DNA of 64,000 nt from Nocardia paucivorans NBRC 100373. GTDB taxonomy: Bacteria; Actinomycetota; Actinomycetes; Mycobacteriales; Mycobacteriaceae. The first letter of the stretch is position 1, and every line of letters begins with the position of its first letter. A program made the translations under genes and the position numbers. Positions 38,847 to 47,785 of the stretch are shown piece by piece. The stretch lies in contig NZ_BAGE01000018.1 in assembly GCF_000308675.1 (NCBI RefSeq), forward strand, positions 62,001 through 126,000. Direction: 5' to 3'. The notes beneath the pieces were generated by a model that had not been told where the DNA came from, ran no database searches, and saw only the letters and a program-made list of their open reading frames with translations.

Positions 38847-41207
38847 CTATTGCGTCCCCCGCGGCACCGGTGTCGCAGGTGCCGGCGGTGTCGGATTCGG
38901 GCTTGCCGCCGTGGGCCCCGGCGGGGCGGTGGCGGGCGAGGGAACCCGGGGCGCGGGCGGAAGCGGAGCGCGCAGGGTCTGCGGTGCGGTGTCGTGAATC
39001 ATGGGTGCGGTCGGGTCGGGTTTCGGCGTGGTCGACTCGGGCGCTTCTGCGGTGGGGGACGGTGTGTCCGGGACGGGGTGCGGGGTCGCCACCGGCAGAC
39101 CCACCGGCGGATGATCGGGGGCGGGCGTCTCCGGTCCCCGAGGAAGCGGACGATCGGTGGGCAGGTTGACGAAACTCGGTGTGTCGGGGTCCAACACCAA
39201 CTGTTGGGGTTTGAGTTCGGTGTTGTTGAGCAGGGGGCGGAAAGGTAACGCCTTGGGCGGGTTACCGGCGAAGACGTCGAGGCGCAGCCGGTGGCCGGGT
39301 TGGAGGACGGCCTGGGTGGGGATGACGGCTATATCGAGGACGATCGGCTCGCCCGGCGGAACCGGCAGCATGCTGTCCAGGGTTATCGGGTTGTGGGGGG
39401 CGGTGAGATCGCCATTGGCGGAGCGGGCGCTGCGGGTTTCATCGATCGCGCGCAGCGAGGCGGCGAGCTGGCCGGTGCTCAGCACGGTGGAGGTGCCGTC
39501 GGGGGCGACATCGTTGACGGTGACACTCCAATAACCGTCGGTGGCCTCGTGCACGGTGTTCAGGTGCACATTGATCGGGCCGGAGATCACCGTCGGCTCG
39601 GCGACCGGTGCACTGGTGAAGGTGAGGGCGTTGAGCTCGGCGATGCGGGAATCCTTGGCGCAGGCGTCGATCAGCGCGGACAGGCCCGCCGATCCCTGGG
39701 CGGCATCGCGGGAGCACAGGGTGCTCAGGCCGGGGGCGACGGTGAGTCGGGCGTGGCTCGCGGGGTTCTCCCCGATCAGTGACCCGTCGTGCACACTGCC
39801 GGCGGTGGTACCGCTCGGCGCGTCGGACAGGTACACCCGGCGGTGGGTCGCGCCGGGCTGCGGGAACCGGTCCAGGGTGACCCAGTCGCCGCCCTGCTCC
39901 CAGACGGTCACCGGCCCGTAATCGGTTATTCCGTTGGGGATGTCGGAAAGCCAGTGGTCGAACCATGCCCGCTGGAGCACATCCAGTCGGGGCGGTGCTC
40001 CCGGTCGGCCGGTGCCGGAGCCGGGGTTGGCGTGGTAGGTGTCGCCGACCATGAGCTGTTTGTGTCCCGGCGGCAGAGGGATGGCGTTGTACAGGGTGGT
40101 CGCGCTGTTGGCGAAGATATCGTGCCAGCCGCCGTAGACGAAGGTCGGTACGGTTACCCGCTCCGGTCGGCCCATGATGCCTTGGCGGAAGGCGCTGTCC
40201 GCGTCCAATGCCTCCCGCAGGGTGTCGGGCATCTCCGCGATCGAGGGGGTGAGCAGCGCCTGGGCGAGCAGGTCGAAGTTCGTCGCCGGGGAGGCGAGCC
40301 GGTCGCCGAGCCATTGCCAGTCGAAGGTGCCGTCGAGCATGGACGCGATATCGGGAATCAGCTTGGCCCGGTTCACCGAGGTCAGCCACAGCGGGAGGAA
40401 AGTGATCCCCACACCTCCGCCCGGCGCGACGATATCGCGCATCAGATCGCTGCCCGGTACGACCGGGAAGATGGCCTTCAGCGGCGCGGGCGCGTTCTCC
40501 GCGGCGCGTAGCTGGTTGATTCCGGCGTAGGAGCCGCCGCTCATGGCGATCTTGCCGTTCGACCAGGGTTGTTCGGCCGCCCATTCGATGACCTCACGGG
40601 TGTCCTGCTGTTCCCGGGCGCCGAGGGTGTCCCAGGTGCCCTGGGACCAGCCGGTGCCCCGGACGTCCACCGCGACCAGGGTGTAGCCGGCGCGCACCAG
40701 TTTGCGGTCCAGCCCGAGCACCGTGGGAACGGTGCCGCCGTCCAGCGCGTGGATCAGGTCGCCGAATCCGCTGAGCGGGGTGCCGGAGAGGTTGATTCGG
40801 CCCACCAAATCCAGGGCCGGCGGTTGCAGTTCGGGCCGGTTCACGGCCGCCTCGATCAGACCGGCGAGCATTTTCGAGTACGGCGTCATGGTCACGATGG
40901 TGGGCAGTGGGCGGGTCTCCACCTGTCCATCGGCCGTCACGGGCCGGTACACATCGGCCTTGAGCAACACACCGTCGCTCATGGCGATCTGCACGTTCGA
41001 CTCGACATGTTCCCCGGCATACGGCTGGGGGCCGTCATGGGTTCGGGTCCACTGCTGTGCGAGTTCGGCCGCGGATACCGCGGGTTCGGTTGCCCCGCCG
41101 CCGCGCTGATGGGTGATCGTGGCCACTCCGGTGAGTGCTGTGGCCATGGCCGCGACGGTGAGAACGATCGCGGCCTTCGCCCCGGGAACCGCCCGACTCC
41201 GCCGCAT
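38847..41207 (-). CDS. Secreted CocE/NonD-family hydrolase (X-Pro dipeptidyl-peptidase-like)
   Basis: The 786-residue product begins with an uncleaved or cleavable signal (AAIVLTVAAMATALTGVATI). The alpha/beta hydrolase domain has the CocE N-terminal pattern VQIAMSDGVLLKADVYRP, the oxyanion/strand YTLVAVDVRGTGWSQG and the nucleophile SGGSYAGINQLRAAE. Further on are YGGWHDIF (Asp) and GDTYHANPG (His). A beta-sandwich X-Pro C-terminal domain follows (HRRVYLSDAP through LQPGHRLRLDVFAGNPP). The last 100 residues are P/T/A-rich, typical of cell-wall-spanning actinobacterial tails. It cleaves an ester or peptide substrate outside the membrane; specificity unknown. Confidence 0.88.
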   Translation of the reverse strand: MRRSRAVPGAKAAIVLTVAAMATALTGVATITHQRGGGATEPAVSAAELAQQWTRTHDGPQPYAGEHVESNVQIAMSDGVLLKADVYRPVTADGQVETRPLPTIVTMTPYSKMLAGLIEAAVNRPELQPPALDLVGRINLSGTPLSGFGDLIHALDGGTVPTVLGLDRKLVRAGYTLVAVDVRGTGWSQGTWDTLGAREQQDTREVIEWAAEQPWSNGKIAMSGGSYAGINQLRAAENAPAPLKAIFPVVPGSDLMRDIVAPGGGVGITFLPLWLTSVNRAKLIPDIASMLDGTFDWQWLGDRLASPATNFDLLAQALLTPSIAEMPDTLREALDADSAFRQGIMGRPERVTVPTFVYGGWHDIFANSATTLYNAIPLPPGHKQLMVGDTYHANPGSGTGRPGAPPRLDVLQRAWFDHWLSDIPNGITDYGPVTVWEQGGDWVTLDRFPQPGATHRRVYLSDAPSGTTAGSVHDGSLIGENPASHARLTVAPGLSTLCSRDAAQGSAGLSALIDACAKDSRIAELNALTFTSAPVAEPTVISGPINVHLNTVHEATDGYWSVTVNDVAPDGTSTVLSTGQLAASLRAIDETRSARSANGDLTAPHNPITLDSMLPVPPGEPIVLDIAVIPTQAVLQPGHRLRLDVFAGNPPKALPFRPLLNNTELKPQQLVLDPDTPSFVNLPTDRPLPRGPETPAPDHPPVGLPVATPHPVPDTPSPTAEAPESTTPKPDPTAPMIHDTAPQTLRAPLPPAPRVPSPATAPPGPTAASPNPTPPAPATPVPRGTQ

Positions 41208-41273
41208 GGACTTCCTCCGCGTCGTGGATCCGCATGCTGGGCACAGACGGCGTCGACAATAGCAATCAGCTCT

Positions 41274-41915
41274 TTATCGCTCCGGTATCGACGCGCCGGG
41301 GGACCGGTCGGAGATGGGGCGGTCGGTGCGGTATGCGCGCAGCACCATGTCCCTGACATGGTGGGTGCCGGGCGGGCCGGGGCGGGTGCGATCGCGGGTC
41401 TCGTGCACCCGGACGGTCCACGAGTTGTCGAAGAGTTCGACGATATCGGCGGGTAGGTAGTAGGCGTGGGGGTCGAAATGGTGTTCGTGGTGATGGTCGG
41501 GCGGGAAGTCGGCGGGATCGTGCGCCACGAACAGCAGGGTGCCGCCCGGTGCGACGGCATCGAGCAGTCCGCGCACGGTGGCGTGGTCCGGTTCGTGTTC
41601 GATGGGGAAGTAGTGTGCCGACACCAGGTCGAAGGATCGGGGCGCGGGTGGGGTGGCGGTGAGGTCGGTATGGGTCCATCGGACGTCCGGGTGGGTGGCG
41701 CGGGCGCGTTCCAGTGCGACGCGCGAGACATCCACCGCGGTCACCTGCCAACCGCGCTCGGCCAACCAGCGGGCGTCGGCGCCCTCGCCGCAGCCCACAT
41801 CCAGCGCGCGACCCGCCGGTAGATCGGCCACTTCGGCGATCAGTACGTCGTTGGGCAGTCCGCTGAACAGCTGTTCGCTGCGTCCGTACAGCTCGTCCCA
41901 GAATTCCTGGTTCAT
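41274..41915 (-). CDS. Class I SAM-dependent methyltransferase
   Basis: From ATG 41915 (ribosome site AAGGAGC) the product is 213 residues. The Rossmann methyltransferase core begins with NQEFWDELYGRSEQLFSG, then motif I ALDVGCGEGADARWLAERGW, motif II VTAVDVSRVALERA, WTHTDLT and the later APGGTLLFVAHDP. A His-rich insert (DHHHEHHFDPHAYYLP) is notable. The layout fits the TehB/UbiE-like small-molecule methyltransferase group. It is divergent from an XRE-cupin regulator whose putative operator covers the shared promoter. Confidence 0.88.
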   Translation of the reverse strand: MNQEFWDELYGRSEQLFSGLPNDVLIAEVADLPAGRALDVGCGEGADARWLAERGWQVTAVDVSRVALERARATHPDVRWTHTDLTATPPAPRSFDLVSAHYFPIEHEPDHATVRGLLDAVAPGGTLLFVAHDPADFPPDHHHEHHFDPHAYYLPADIVELFDNSWTVRVHETRDRTRPGPPGTHHVRDMVLRAYRTDRPISDRSPGASIPER

Positions 41916-41966
41916 TGCGTGCTCCTTGTCTCGGGCCAGGGCCAGGATGATTCCGAGCACGCGAAC

Positions 41967-41986
41967 TTGACAAATAAATTTGCCAA
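41967..41986. promoter_or_regulatory. Palindrome and promoter between the methyltransferase and XRE-cupin genes
   Basis: TTGACAAAT-AA-ATTTGCCAA is a 20-base palindrome with 8 of 9 arm pairs matched. Its TTGACA serves as a -35 hexamer. TGCAAT at 41990-41995, 17 bases on, fits a -10. The start of transcription would then fall near 42002, on an in-frame ATG, so the regulator mRNA may be leaderless. The site is well placed for autorepression and control of the divergent methyltransferase. Confidence 0.65.
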
Positions 41987-42001
41987 AACTGCAATATGGG
42001 T

Positions 42002-42583
42002 ATGATCCAGGATTTCGGCGAGGTCATCGACGCGGTTGGTCCTCGGCTGCGTGAGCTGCGGCGACGTGGTGGGATGACCCTGTCCGCGCTCTCCGAACTC
42101 ACCGGCATCCCGGTGAGCACGCTTTCCCGCTTGGAGTCCGGGCAGCGCAAACCCACGCTCGAACTGTTGCTACCGCTGGCCAAGGCGCATCACGTGCCGC
42201 TGGACGAGTTGGTGGACGCGCCGGAAACCGGCGATCCCCGGGTGCGTCCGCGACCGATCACTCGGCACGGGCAGACCTATATCCCGCTCACTCGTAAGCC
42301 GGGCGGCCTCCAGGCGTACAAGCAGATCCTGTCCGGGCGGCGTGCCGACCGAGAGCCCGAGCTGCGCACACACGAGGGCTACCACTGGTTGTACGTGCTC
42401 AACGGCAGGCTGCGGTTGATCCTCGGTGATCGGGACATGGTGCTCACACCGGGAGAGGTGGCCGAATTCGACACGCACCTTCCGCACTGGTTCGGCAATG
42501 CCGACGAACATCCCGTCGAGTATCTGAGCATCTACGGACCTCAGGGAGAGCGCTTCCATATTCGTGCGAGTTACCGTCCGTGA
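42002..42583 (+). CDS. XRE-cupin regulator
   Basis: The 193-residue protein (ATG 42002, or 41996 with two more residues) combines an XRE HTH (RLRELRRRGGMTLSALSELTGIPVSTLSRLESGQRKPTLELLLPLA) with a C-terminal cupin (about 105-185; HEGYHWLYVLNGRLRLILGDRDMVLTPGEVAEFDTHLPHWFGN). The cupin keeps histidines that could bind a metal or ligand. Such regulators sense small molecules. The upstream palindrome and the divergent methyltransferase make an evident regulatory pair. Confidence 0.92.
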   Translation: MIQDFGEVIDAVGPRLRELRRRGGMTLSALSELTGIPVSTLSRLESGQRKPTLELLLPLAKAHHVPLDELVDAPETGDPRVRPRPITRHGQTYIPLTRKPGGLQAYKQILSGRRADREPELRTHEGYHWLYVLNGRLRLILGDRDMVLTPGEVAEFDTHLPHWFGNADEHPVEYLSIYGPQGERFHIRASYRP

Positions 42584-42828
42584 CCCGATTCGTCGGCCGC
42601 GCGCCGCGCGTATATCCAGCACTTTTGCGATAGTTATCGTTTCGTTATCAATATTTGCCGTGTCGTATTCCGGCAACGATCGCGATAAGGCGAAGTATTG
42701 CTGCGGATTTTGCAGGACAGACAGATGCTGTGGTGTTTCCCCAACGCTGTTCGAGAAGTCGGTGAAATCCGCACTGAAACTCCCTGCGGCTCACCGGCAC
42801 TCGACCTGAGGACGGAGGACCGCAAGAT

Positions 42829-43392
42829 ATGGATTCTGTACCGCTAAATCTCCACCCCCGTACCGCCCTGGCCATCGTGGCCGCGACAGTGGGAGTCGCA
42901 TTGTTCGCCGCCGCACCGGCGGCCGAGGCCCGGCCGATCAATGTGATCGGTGTGGGAACGATCGAAATCCCCGATGAAATCCCTTTGCCGGCCGAACTTC
43001 CCGGCACCTGGAGCGTCCCCCAACCCGGTGTGTTCGTCGCTCCACAGCAGACCCTGGGTGAGCGTGCCGTGGCCGCCGCCCGCACCAAACTGGGTTCCGG
43101 ATACCGTTACGGCGGTGTCGGGCCCGACACCTTCGACTGCTCCGGTCTGGTGCAGTGGTCCTACGGTCAAGCGGGACGGCAGGTCCCGCGGACCAGCTAT
43201 CAGCAACTCTCCTCGGGCACCCCGGTGCCACTGGATCAACTCCGGCCCGGCGATGTGCTCACCTTCTACGACGGCAGCCATTCGGGGCTGTACGCCGGCG
43301 ACGGCATGGTCATTCATGCCGCGACCTACGGTCAGGGCGTCGAGATGGCGCCGATGGAATCGATGCCGGTACTGGGAGCCCGACGCTACTGA
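42829..43392 (+). CDS. Secreted NlpC/P60 peptidoglycan hydrolase
   Basis: The 187-residue protein has a signal peptide (ALAIVAATVGVALFAAAPAAEA) and a short linker. The NlpC/P60 domain (about 75-185) has GYRYGGVGPDTFDCSGLVQW with the nucleophile Cys104, His151 in SHSGLYAGDG and His163 in MVIHAAT. It should cut the D-Glu to meso-diaminopimelate bond in peptidoglycan stems. The single-domain design is like mycobacterial RipB/RipD, and the catalytic set appears complete. A GGAGG-type site precedes ATG 42829. Confidence 0.93.
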   Translation: MDSVPLNLHPRTALAIVAATVGVALFAAAPAAEARPINVIGVGTIEIPDEIPLPAELPGTWSVPQPGVFVAPQQTLGERAVAAARTKLGSGYRYGGVGPDTFDCSGLVQWSYGQAGRQVPRTSYQQLSSGTPVPLDQLRPGDVLTFYDGSHSGLYAGDGMVIHAATYGQGVEMAPMESMPVLGARRY

Positions 43393-43422
43393 CCGTCGTC
43401 ACACCACGGAAATCACCGCGGC

Positions 43423-44589
43423 TCAGAGCCGTTCGATAATGGTGGCGTTCGCCAGGCCACCCGCCTCGCACATGGTCTGTAGACCGTAGCGGCCGCCGGT
43501 TTGTTCCAGATGGTTGACCATGGTGGCCAGAATGCGGGTGCCCGAGGCGCCGAGCGGGTGGCCGAGGGCGATCGCACCGCCACGCGGGTTGAGCTTTTCC
43601 GGGTCGGCGTCGAGTTCGGTTCGCCACACCAGCGGCACCGGGGCGAACGCCTCGTTGACCTCGAAGGTATCGATGTCATCGATACGCAGACCGGCCCGCT
43701 GCAACACCTTGCGAGTGGCGGGTACCACCGCGGTGAGCATGAGCAGTGGATCGTCACCGACAACGGCGAAGGAATGGAACCGGGCCCTCGGCCGCAGACC
43801 GAGCCTGTTGGCCGACTCCTCGCTCATGATGAGTGCGGCCGAGGCGCCGTCGGTGAGCGGTGACGAATTCCCTGGGGTGATGGACCATTCGATTTCCGGA
43901 AAACGCTCCTTGTACTTCTCGTCGGCGAAAGCCGGTTTCAGTCCGGCCAATTTCTCGACGGTAGTGCCGGGACGAATTGTCTCGTCCGCGGTCAATTCAC
44001 CCGCGGCGACGATTTCGTTCGAAAAACCACCCTTTTCCGCGGTTTCCGCGGCCAGTCGATGGGACCGGGCGGAGAATTCGTCGAGGGCGACGCGGTCGAA
44101 TTTCCAGCGAGCCGCGATGACCTCGGCCGAAATTCCCTGCTGCACCAGACCTTCCGGATAACGATGTGCGAGGGGACCTCGATTGGGATCCTGGCCTTGG
44201 GCATTGGAGAACATGGGCGCCCGGCTCATGGACTCCACCCCGCAGGCGATGGCGATATCGTAGGCGCCCGCCATCACGCCCTGCGCCGCGAAATGCGCTG
44301 CCTGCTGGCTGGATCCGCACTGCCGGTCCACGGTGGTGGCCGGGACCGATTCCGGGAACCCGGCCGCCAGCACCGCGGTGCGGGTGATGTTCATCGCCTG
44401 TTCGCCGCTCTGGGTGACGCAGCCGCCGACCACATCGTCGACCAGGGCCGGGTCGAGGTCGTTGCGTTTGCACAACTCGCTCAGCACGCCGGCGAGCAGC
44501 GTGGCGGGGTGGACCCGGGACAGCCCGCCGCCTGTCTTTCCTTTACCGGACGGGGTGCGGACCACGTCGACGATGACTGCGGACGGCAT
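43423..44589 (-). CDS. Acetyl-CoA acetyltransferase (thiolase)
   Basis: The 388-residue thiolase carries the acyl-accepting Cys in TVDRQCGSSQQAAH, and the late motifs FEVNEAFAPV, GGAIALGHPLGASGTR and the second Cys in TMCEAGGLANA. It cleaves a 3-ketoacyl-CoA, or makes acetoacetyl-CoA. It is the last gene in the direction of a minus-strand module (SDR, luciferase-like oxidoreductase, SnoaL-like, thiolase), though 130 bases separate it from the SnoaL gene. A catabolic role, such as in side-chain or ring degradation, is likely. It has its own ribosome site (CAGGAGAG). Confidence 0.92.
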   Translation of the reverse strand: MPSAVIVDVVRTPSGKGKTGGGLSRVHPATLLAGVLSELCKRNDLDPALVDDVVGGCVTQSGEQAMNITRTAVLAAGFPESVPATTVDRQCGSSQQAAHFAAQGVMAGAYDIAIACGVESMSRAPMFSNAQGQDPNRGPLAHRYPEGLVQQGISAEVIAARWKFDRVALDEFSARSHRLAAETAEKGGFSNEIVAAGELTADETIRPGTTVEKLAGLKPAFADEKYKERFPEIEWSITPGNSSPLTDGASAALIMSEESANRLGLRPRARFHSFAVVGDDPLLMLTAVVPATRKVLQRAGLRIDDIDTFEVNEAFAPVPLVWRTELDADPEKLNPRGGAIALGHPLGASGTRILATMVNHLEQTGGRYGLQTMCEAGGLANATIIERL

Positions 44590-44719
44590 AGTCTCTCCTG
44601 ACTCTCGGACGCTGCGTCGCGTTGCTGACCGTACGATAATAAGTTAACAGCCATTCGCATTGTTATCGACCTCGTCGCACCCGTGCGAGGGGTGTCACCG
44701 CCGGTCCGGATATTCCGTC

Positions 44720-45208
44720 TCAGGTGGCGTCGACGTCTGCGACGTTCGCCTCCAGTAGGCGGCGGCCCTCCGGGTTGCCGTCGAGGGCACGGGTGGTGCG
44801 GTGGACGATCCGCCACCCTCGTGGCGTTCGATCGAGTTCGAAACGGTTCGCCCCGGCGCGCCATATTCGGAAGTCGCCGTCCCGGTGCCGGATCAGCAGT
44901 GATTCGCAGACGGCCACGGCATGGTCACCGTCGACCACCACATGCGCCGGGCCGAGGAAATGCGAGCAGCCCGCGGCGATCAGGGACCGATGGGCATCCG
45001 ATTCGATCATCGCGTGGATATCGGCGCGGCTGCGCATATGCCATCCCTCGACATCGTATTCACCGTCCTCCACCCACAGATCCGCCACCGCCGCGGCGGC
45101 CCCGGCATCGGCGAAGGGGCCGTAGGAGGCGATCAGTCGGGTTATCGCCAATTCGTCCTCGAGTCGGCGCACCCGTTCTTCCAGCCGGGTCAGTCGGTCG
45201 TCGTCCAT
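44720..45208 (-). CDS. SnoaL-like / NTF2-fold protein
   Basis: The 162-residue cone-shaped fold protein starts LTRLEERVRRLEDELAITRLIASYGPFADAG. The body continues VADLWVEDGEYDVEGWHMRSRADIHAMI, then CSHFLGPAHVVVDGDHAVAVCESLLIR, and FRIWRAGANRFELDRTPRGWRIVHRTTRAL. Such proteins are isomerases, dehydratases or hydrolases in aromatic and steroid breakdown; the function cannot be fixed. It lies 34 bases downstream of the luciferase-like gene and is probably in the same operon. Confidence 0.85.
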   Translation of the reverse strand: MDDDRLTRLEERVRRLEDELAITRLIASYGPFADAGAAAAVADLWVEDGEYDVEGWHMRSRADIHAMIESDAHRSLIAAGCSHFLGPAHVVVDGDHAVAVCESLLIRHRDGDFRIWRAGANRFELDRTPRGWRIVHRTTRALDGNPEGRRLLEANVADVDAT

Positions 45209-45242
45209 GGTGGTTTCCTTCGTGGTGATCGGGGCGTGGGTC

Positions 45243-46070
45243 TCAGAGCGGCTCGGCCAGGGCGTGGAGTGCGGCGAGTTGATCGCAGTAGTGCTCGATA
45301 TCGGATGCCCGGACGGTGCAGGTGGCGACGGTGGCGCCGATATCGCGCAGCCGGCTCAATCGATCTCGCGCGCCGGTGGGATCGCCGATCGGGTCGAGGG
45401 CGTGCCCGGAGTTCAACACGATCTCGAAGCCATCCGGCAGATCCACCGTGCCCAGGTGCTCGGCGAGCGCCCTGGTGGACAGCCCGAACGGGACCCAGCC
45501 GCTGCCCGATTCCACCGCACGATGCAGAGATCGGCGGCTGCGACCGCCCACCCAGATGGTCGCGGTAGTGGAACCGGCATGCGGTTCGACGACGAATCCG
45601 TCGACCTCTCTTCGCCCCCATGCGGCGCGAAGAGCCGCCAGCGTCCGGTCGGCGACGGCGCCGCGCTTGTCCCATTCCGCCCCGAGCAGGGCGAATTCCT
45701 CGGCCAGGGAGCCGACCCCGACGCCGAGTACGAGGCGACCGCCACTGAGTCGGTCGAGCGTGCCGTAGCGCTTGGCCAGAGCGAGAGGGTGGTGATAGCC
45801 GAGTACGACGACCGTGGTCGCCAGTCGAATCCGCGAGGTGTGGGCCGCCAGGAAGGACAGGGTGGCAAGCGGATCCCAGTAGGTGACACCGCGGGTCGCG
45901 GCCACCTCGACCGGTACGCCGATGTGCTCGGCGCAGGTCAGATGATCGAATCCGAGCGCATCGGCGGTCTCGGCCACCCGCACGAGTTCTGCGACCCCGG
46001 CCGTGGATTCCCAGGGGGAGGCGACGCCGGGAATCTGCACCACGATCGGTGTGGACAGGCCGATTCTCAC
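45243..46070 (-). CDS. LLM-class F420/FMN-dependent oxidoreductase
   Basis: The GTG at 46070 overlaps the SDR stop (GTGA), giving 275 residues. The luciferase-like barrel shows LVRVAETADALGFDHLTCAEH near the N-terminus, TSRIRLATTVVVLGYHHPLALAKRYGTLDRLSGGRLVLGVGVG, and a late TIWVGGRS. These are the hallmarks of F420-dependent (mycobacterial Rv-type) members. It likely oxidises or reduces an organic substrate in the module with the SDR, SnoaL-like protein and thiolase. Confidence 0.92.
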   Translation of the reverse strand: MRIGLSTPIVVQIPGVASPWESTAGVAELVRVAETADALGFDHLTCAEHIGVPVEVAATRGVTYWDPLATLSFLAAHTSRIRLATTVVVLGYHHPLALAKRYGTLDRLSGGRLVLGVGVGSLAEEFALLGAEWDKRGAVADRTLAALRAAWGRREVDGFVVEPHAGSTTATIWVGGRSRRSLHRAVESGSGWVPFGLSTRALAEHLGTVDLPDGFEIVLNSGHALDPIGDPTGARDRLSRLRDIGATVATCTVRASDIEHYCDQLAALHALAEPL

Positions 46071-46879
46071 CGGTTTTCCCCTGGGGACAGGCCGATCAGC
46101 CGACTCATCATCCGGTCGGCGCGCAGTATCGTCGCCGCCCGGTCGGGGTTGTTGCGCTGTTCGGCCAGATGGCGATGTGCCGCGATGATATGCACCGGGC
46201 CGTGGCCCAGCATGGCCAGTCCTTCCGCGGCGACCTCGTCGGGTTCGGACACCGGCATACCGGGAATGTCGAAGTCGAGACCGACCCGTTCCATCGCCGG
46301 TGTCCGCGTTACCCCGAGGACCAGTTCGAGCACGTCCACCCCGTATTCGCGCAGTTCGAGCCAAAGGCTTTCCGCGAAAATTCGGCCGAAGGCCTTGACC
46401 CCGCCGTAGACCGTGTGATTCCGGGAACCCAGATAACCGGCCAGCGAGCCGACCAGCAGAATTCCGCCCCGCCGTCGGCGCCGCATTGCCGCGCCGAAAT
46501 GGGTGATGAGCGCCAGGGGGGTGGTGATATTGAGGTCGATCACCTGTTGGAACGCGGCCGGATCGCCATCCAGGTAGGGGGCGCTGTGGGTATTGGCGCC
46601 CGCATTGTGGATCAGCAGGCCGACCTCGACCTCGCCGGCCGCGGCCGTAACCTCCGCTGCCGACGCCGGCCGGGACAGGTCGGTGGCCAGGGTGCGCACC
46701 TCGACGCCGAGGGTCCGACACTGCTCGGCGGTGCTGTCGAGTGGGGCGGATCGCCGCGCCACCAGCAGCAGATGGATGCCCGCGGCGGCCAATCGCAAGG
46801 CGAATGCGCGCCCCACACCTTCGGAGCCGCCGGTGATCACCGCCCAGGGGCCGTAGCGGCGTGGATCGATCCCGGTCAT
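46067..46879 (-). CDS. Short-chain dehydrogenase/reductase
   Basis: The 270-residue SDR starts at ATG 46879. The NAD(P)-binding motif is VITGGSEGVGRAFALRLA. LIHNAGANT is the NAG motif, the catalytic Ser lies in LLVGSLAGYLGS, and YGGVKAF is the YxxxK motif. It oxidises or reduces an alcohol/ketone. It is the first gene of the minus-strand catabolic module opposite a TetR gene. Confidence 0.93.
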   Translation of the reverse strand: MTGIDPRRYGPWAVITGGSEGVGRAFALRLAAAGIHLLLVARRSAPLDSTAEQCRTLGVEVRTLATDLSRPASAAEVTAAAGEVEVGLLIHNAGANTHSAPYLDGDPAAFQQVIDLNITTPLALITHFGAAMRRRRRGGILLVGSLAGYLGSRNHTVYGGVKAFGRIFAESLWLELREYGVDVLELVLGVTRTPAMERVGLDFDIPGMPVSEPDEVAAEGLAMLGHGPVHIIAAHRHLAEQRNNPDRAATILRADRMMSRLIGLSPGENR

Positions 46880-47017
46880 CGCGTGTACTCCGTTCGAGGT
46901 CGGCGGTTCGCTGTGAGGTCGCGCCGCCCTCGGGCGCCGGCGGTGCCGGGCGGACCTGGGACAACCGGGCGAGGAAGAGTCGACATGGTCCAGTTGTACA
47001 ACCCGAACCGGCAAAAT

Positions 47018-47035
47018 ACTAGATTGAATTCTAGT
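47018..47035. promoter_or_regulatory. Inverted repeat in the SDR/TetR intergenic region
   Basis: ACTAGA-TTGAAT-TCTAGT has perfect 6-base arms and 18 bases in all. It lies 19 bases before the TetR start (47055) and upstream of the SDR gene (46879). Its size and CTAGA arms resemble TetR-family operators such as those of KstR regulators. It probably binds the adjacent TetR protein. Confidence 0.6.
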
Positions 47036-47054
47036 TTTTCGCGGAGGTGATGCG

Positions 47055-47678
47055 GTGCCGCGCATAGCGGAATCACGGGAACCGGGTAGGGCGTCCACCA
47101 CGAGACAGCAGGCGCGACGCCGCGCCATCCTGCGCTCGGCCGCCCGACTCGGCGAAGAGCACGGCCTGGAGCGGGTCCAGATGTCCGATGTCGCGGCGGC
47201 TGCCGAAGTGGCATTGGGGACGCTGTACCGCTACTACCCGTCCAAGCACCATTTGTTCTCCGGGGTACTGGAAGCCGCGGTCCGGGATCTGCCGGTGCCG
47301 GCCGAGAAACCCGACGATCCGGTCGCCGCGGTCGCCGATTTCCTCGCGGACGCCATGACCGGCCTGCTGCGCCGGCCGCGGTTGGCCAGGGCCATGCTGG
47401 TATCGGCCAATGCGGTGCGTTCGTCCGGCACGGTCACGGTGGACCCCACGATGCGCGACCACATCATCGCCGTCGCGGGCATCGCCGAACCCACGGTTGA
47501 GGACCATCGGCTCGCCCGCCTGGTGGAACAGTGCGTTTACGGCATCCTCACCTGGGCCACGGCCGGCCAACTCGACCCCACCGAAGCCGCGGCCGATATT
47601 CGCCACGCCTGCGCCTTACTGCTCGCCCCGTGGGTACGGGACCGACATGAGAAATCCAGTGCCGTACCACCGCGATAA
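47055..47678 (+). CDS. TetR-family regulator
   Basis: The 207-residue regulator starts at GTG 47055 with a good GGAGG upstream. The N-terminal HTH is RRRAILRSAARLGEEHGLERVQMSDVAAAAEVALGTLYRYYPSKHHLFSGVLEA, typical of TetR (the VALGTLYRYYPSK recognition helix is close to KstR/KstR2-type sequences). The ligand domain ends DPTEAAADIRHACALLLAPW. It is divergent from the SDR gene, with the palindrome between. I expect repression of the SDR-LLM-SnoaL(-thiolase) module, with an acyl-CoA-type ligand possible. Confidence 0.92.
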   Translation: MPRIAESREPGRASTTRQQARRRAILRSAARLGEEHGLERVQMSDVAAAAEVALGTLYRYYPSKHHLFSGVLEAAVRDLPVPAEKPDDPVAAVADFLADAMTGLLRRPRLARAMLVSANAVRSSGTVTVDPTMRDHIIAVAGIAEPTVEDHRLARLVEQCVYGILTWATAGQLDPTEAAADIRHACALLLAPWVRDRHEKSSAVPPR

Positions 47679-47785
47679 CCACGGTCGAGAGCCTGTCGAC
47701 CCGGCGGTATCGAGGCCGAGTTCATCGCGATGCCCCTACGACCGTGGTCTTGAACCGTGATGTTCGGTCGTGATCCGATCGTTCG

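Noticed and set aside
42600..42690. GTTATC repeats before the NlpC/P60 gene as an operator
   Set aside because: The two GTTATC copies are short and could occur by chance in this locally AT-richer stretch.
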